From NCBI GenBank assembly GCA_049509675.1, contig JBEKZQ010000252.1, positions 1 to 20,629 on the forward strand: 20,629 nucleotides of DNA, in the 5' to 3' direction. Below, piece by piece: positions 19,982 to 20,629 of this stretch (position 1 is the first letter of the stretch; each line of letters starts with the position of its first letter). Position numbers and translations under genes: made by a program. This DNA comes from JBEKZQ01 sp049509675. Its GTDB lineage: Bacteria > Planctomycetota > Planctomycetia > Pirellulales > Thermoguttaceae. Under the pieces are notes generated by a model. That model had not been told where the DNA came from, searched no databases, and saw only the letters and a program-made list of their open reading frames with translations.

Positions 19982-20629
19982 ATGAGAATTCCCTGTGGCA
20001 AATGGTTGTGCGTCGCGGCCGGCGTGATGTTCATCGCGGTCGCAGTCGCGACGGGCGCCGAGCAGGCAGCCCCGAACCCCGCCGGGTCGGTGGGCGTGGT
20101 GAGCAACGTCAAAGTGCTCTCGGATAAGGTGCCCGACGTCTCCAGCCTTGAGGCGTGGAAGAAGTCGTTCATCAAGGAAGGGATGAGCGACAAGGAGAAG
20201 GCCCTGGCCGTGTTCAACACGGAGGTCACGTTCCAGCAGGCCGATGCGCCGCCCAACGAGTACCTGCAGCGGGAAGACGCCGTTCTGGATCCCATCAAAA
20301 TGTTCAACGTCTACGGCTATACGCTGTGTTCGGTGAGTTCGGCGAACGTCATGTGCCTGGCCCGCTACGTGGGCCTGTCCGCCCGCTGCTTCACCATCAA
20401 CGCCCACGTGGTGCCCGAGGTCTCTTACGACAACGCCTGGCACATGTTCGACGCCGACCTGATCGAGTACTTCCCCAAGGCTGACGGCTCGATCGCGTCG
20501 ATCCAGGAAATCGTCGACGCGGTGAGCAAATGGAAGGCCGAACACACGGACTATGCCACGATCAACAAGTCGAACCGCTACACGTACATGGCCAAGCCCG
20601 GCTGGAAGACCGGCCCGGACATCCTCCTG
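19982..20629 (+). CDS. Secreted transglutaminase-like protein, partial at right edge
   Basis: 216 codons are visible and the frame is still open at the window end. The N-terminus is a signal peptide (CGKWLCVAAGVMFIAVAVAT, cleavage near TGA-EQ). Cys116 in GYTLCSVSSANVMCLARYVG, followed by the GLSAR turn, His154 in NAWHMFDADL and Asp157/159, match the Cys-His-Asp arrangement of transglutaminase-like cysteine peptidase folds (the 'WHMFDxD' strand is typical). It could be a protease, a crosslinking enzyme or an inactive relative. ATG 19982 follows AAAGGAG by 10 nt. The downstream domain(s) lie outside the window. Confidence 0.65.
   Translation, partial: MRIPCGKWLCVAAGVMFIAVAVATGAEQAAPNPAGSVGVVSNVKVLSDKVPDVSSLEAWKKSFIKEGMSDKEKALAVFNTEVTFQQADAPPNEYLQREDAVLDPIKMFNVYGYTLCSVSSANVMCLARYVGLSARCFTINAHVVPEVSYDNAWHMFDADLIEYFPKADGSIASIQEIVDAVSKWKAEHTDYATINKSNRYTYMAKPGWKTGPDILL

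Overview
The window looks like high-GC chromosomal DNA from a member of the Planctomycetota, probably Pirellulales-like. This is inferred from the gene mix and not from a marker gene. The mix is: secreted carbohydrate-active enzymes, a VIT/VWA surface protein, LemA, a squalene-cyclase-type repeat protein, a secreted archaemetzincin, a small DUF883/YqjE-type membrane operon, and several palindromic dispersed repeats of the kind common in these genomes. No rRNA, tRNA, CRISPR array or intact insertion sequence was seen.

Layout. Positions 1-1985 are mostly gene debris: a RyR-domain C-terminus (+), a long unrecognised stretch with a disrupted minus-strand frame and direct repeats, and then three tiny gene beginnings, each with its own ribosome-binding site (malic-enzyme-like, chorismate-mutase-like, Tat-signal protein). 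Positions 1986-4278 (-) hold a secreted alpha/beta hydrolase and an ADP-ribosylglycohydrolase, with an aldolase fragment squeezed between them. At 4279-4618 a YgjP-type metallopeptidase fragment (-) abuts an HNH-protein tail (+). Positions 4615-7664 (+) form a tight operon: carbon-nitrogen hydrolase, secreted GH43-like glycosidase, and a secreted archaemetzincin that overlaps the GH43 gene by ATGA. Positions 7849-10953 (-) encode a 1034-residue LamG plus clan GH-A glycosidase. Positions 11098-12246 (-) are a DUF883-type operon whose last gene is broken. Next come a REPIN-like inverted repeat, a retropepsin-like protease (+), and convergent to it the VIT/VWA protein (-). Positions 15645-16319 (-) encode an RluA-type pseudouridine synthase. 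Positions 16601-18785 (+) hold a small orphan gene and the squalene-cyclase-like gene. Positions 18914-19747 (-) hold LemA followed by an M48 peptidase reduced to its two ends. At 19982 a transglutaminase-like secreted protein (+) runs off the right edge.

The most striking feature is that nearly every anomaly is the same kind of scar. Recognisable beginnings, ends or middles of housekeeping genes survive as 50-220 bp pieces between intact genes (malic enzyme, AroH, a Tat protein, an HpcH/HpaI aldolase, YgjP, an HNH protein, a YqjE-like protein, M48). This suggests heavy deletion-driven decay at this locus, or a badly closed assembly. Long-read coverage over the junctions would separate the two. 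A second point is the squalene-cyclase-like protein, whose DxDD acid motif reads DVDG. All family assignments come from reading motifs by eye; no database search was run.
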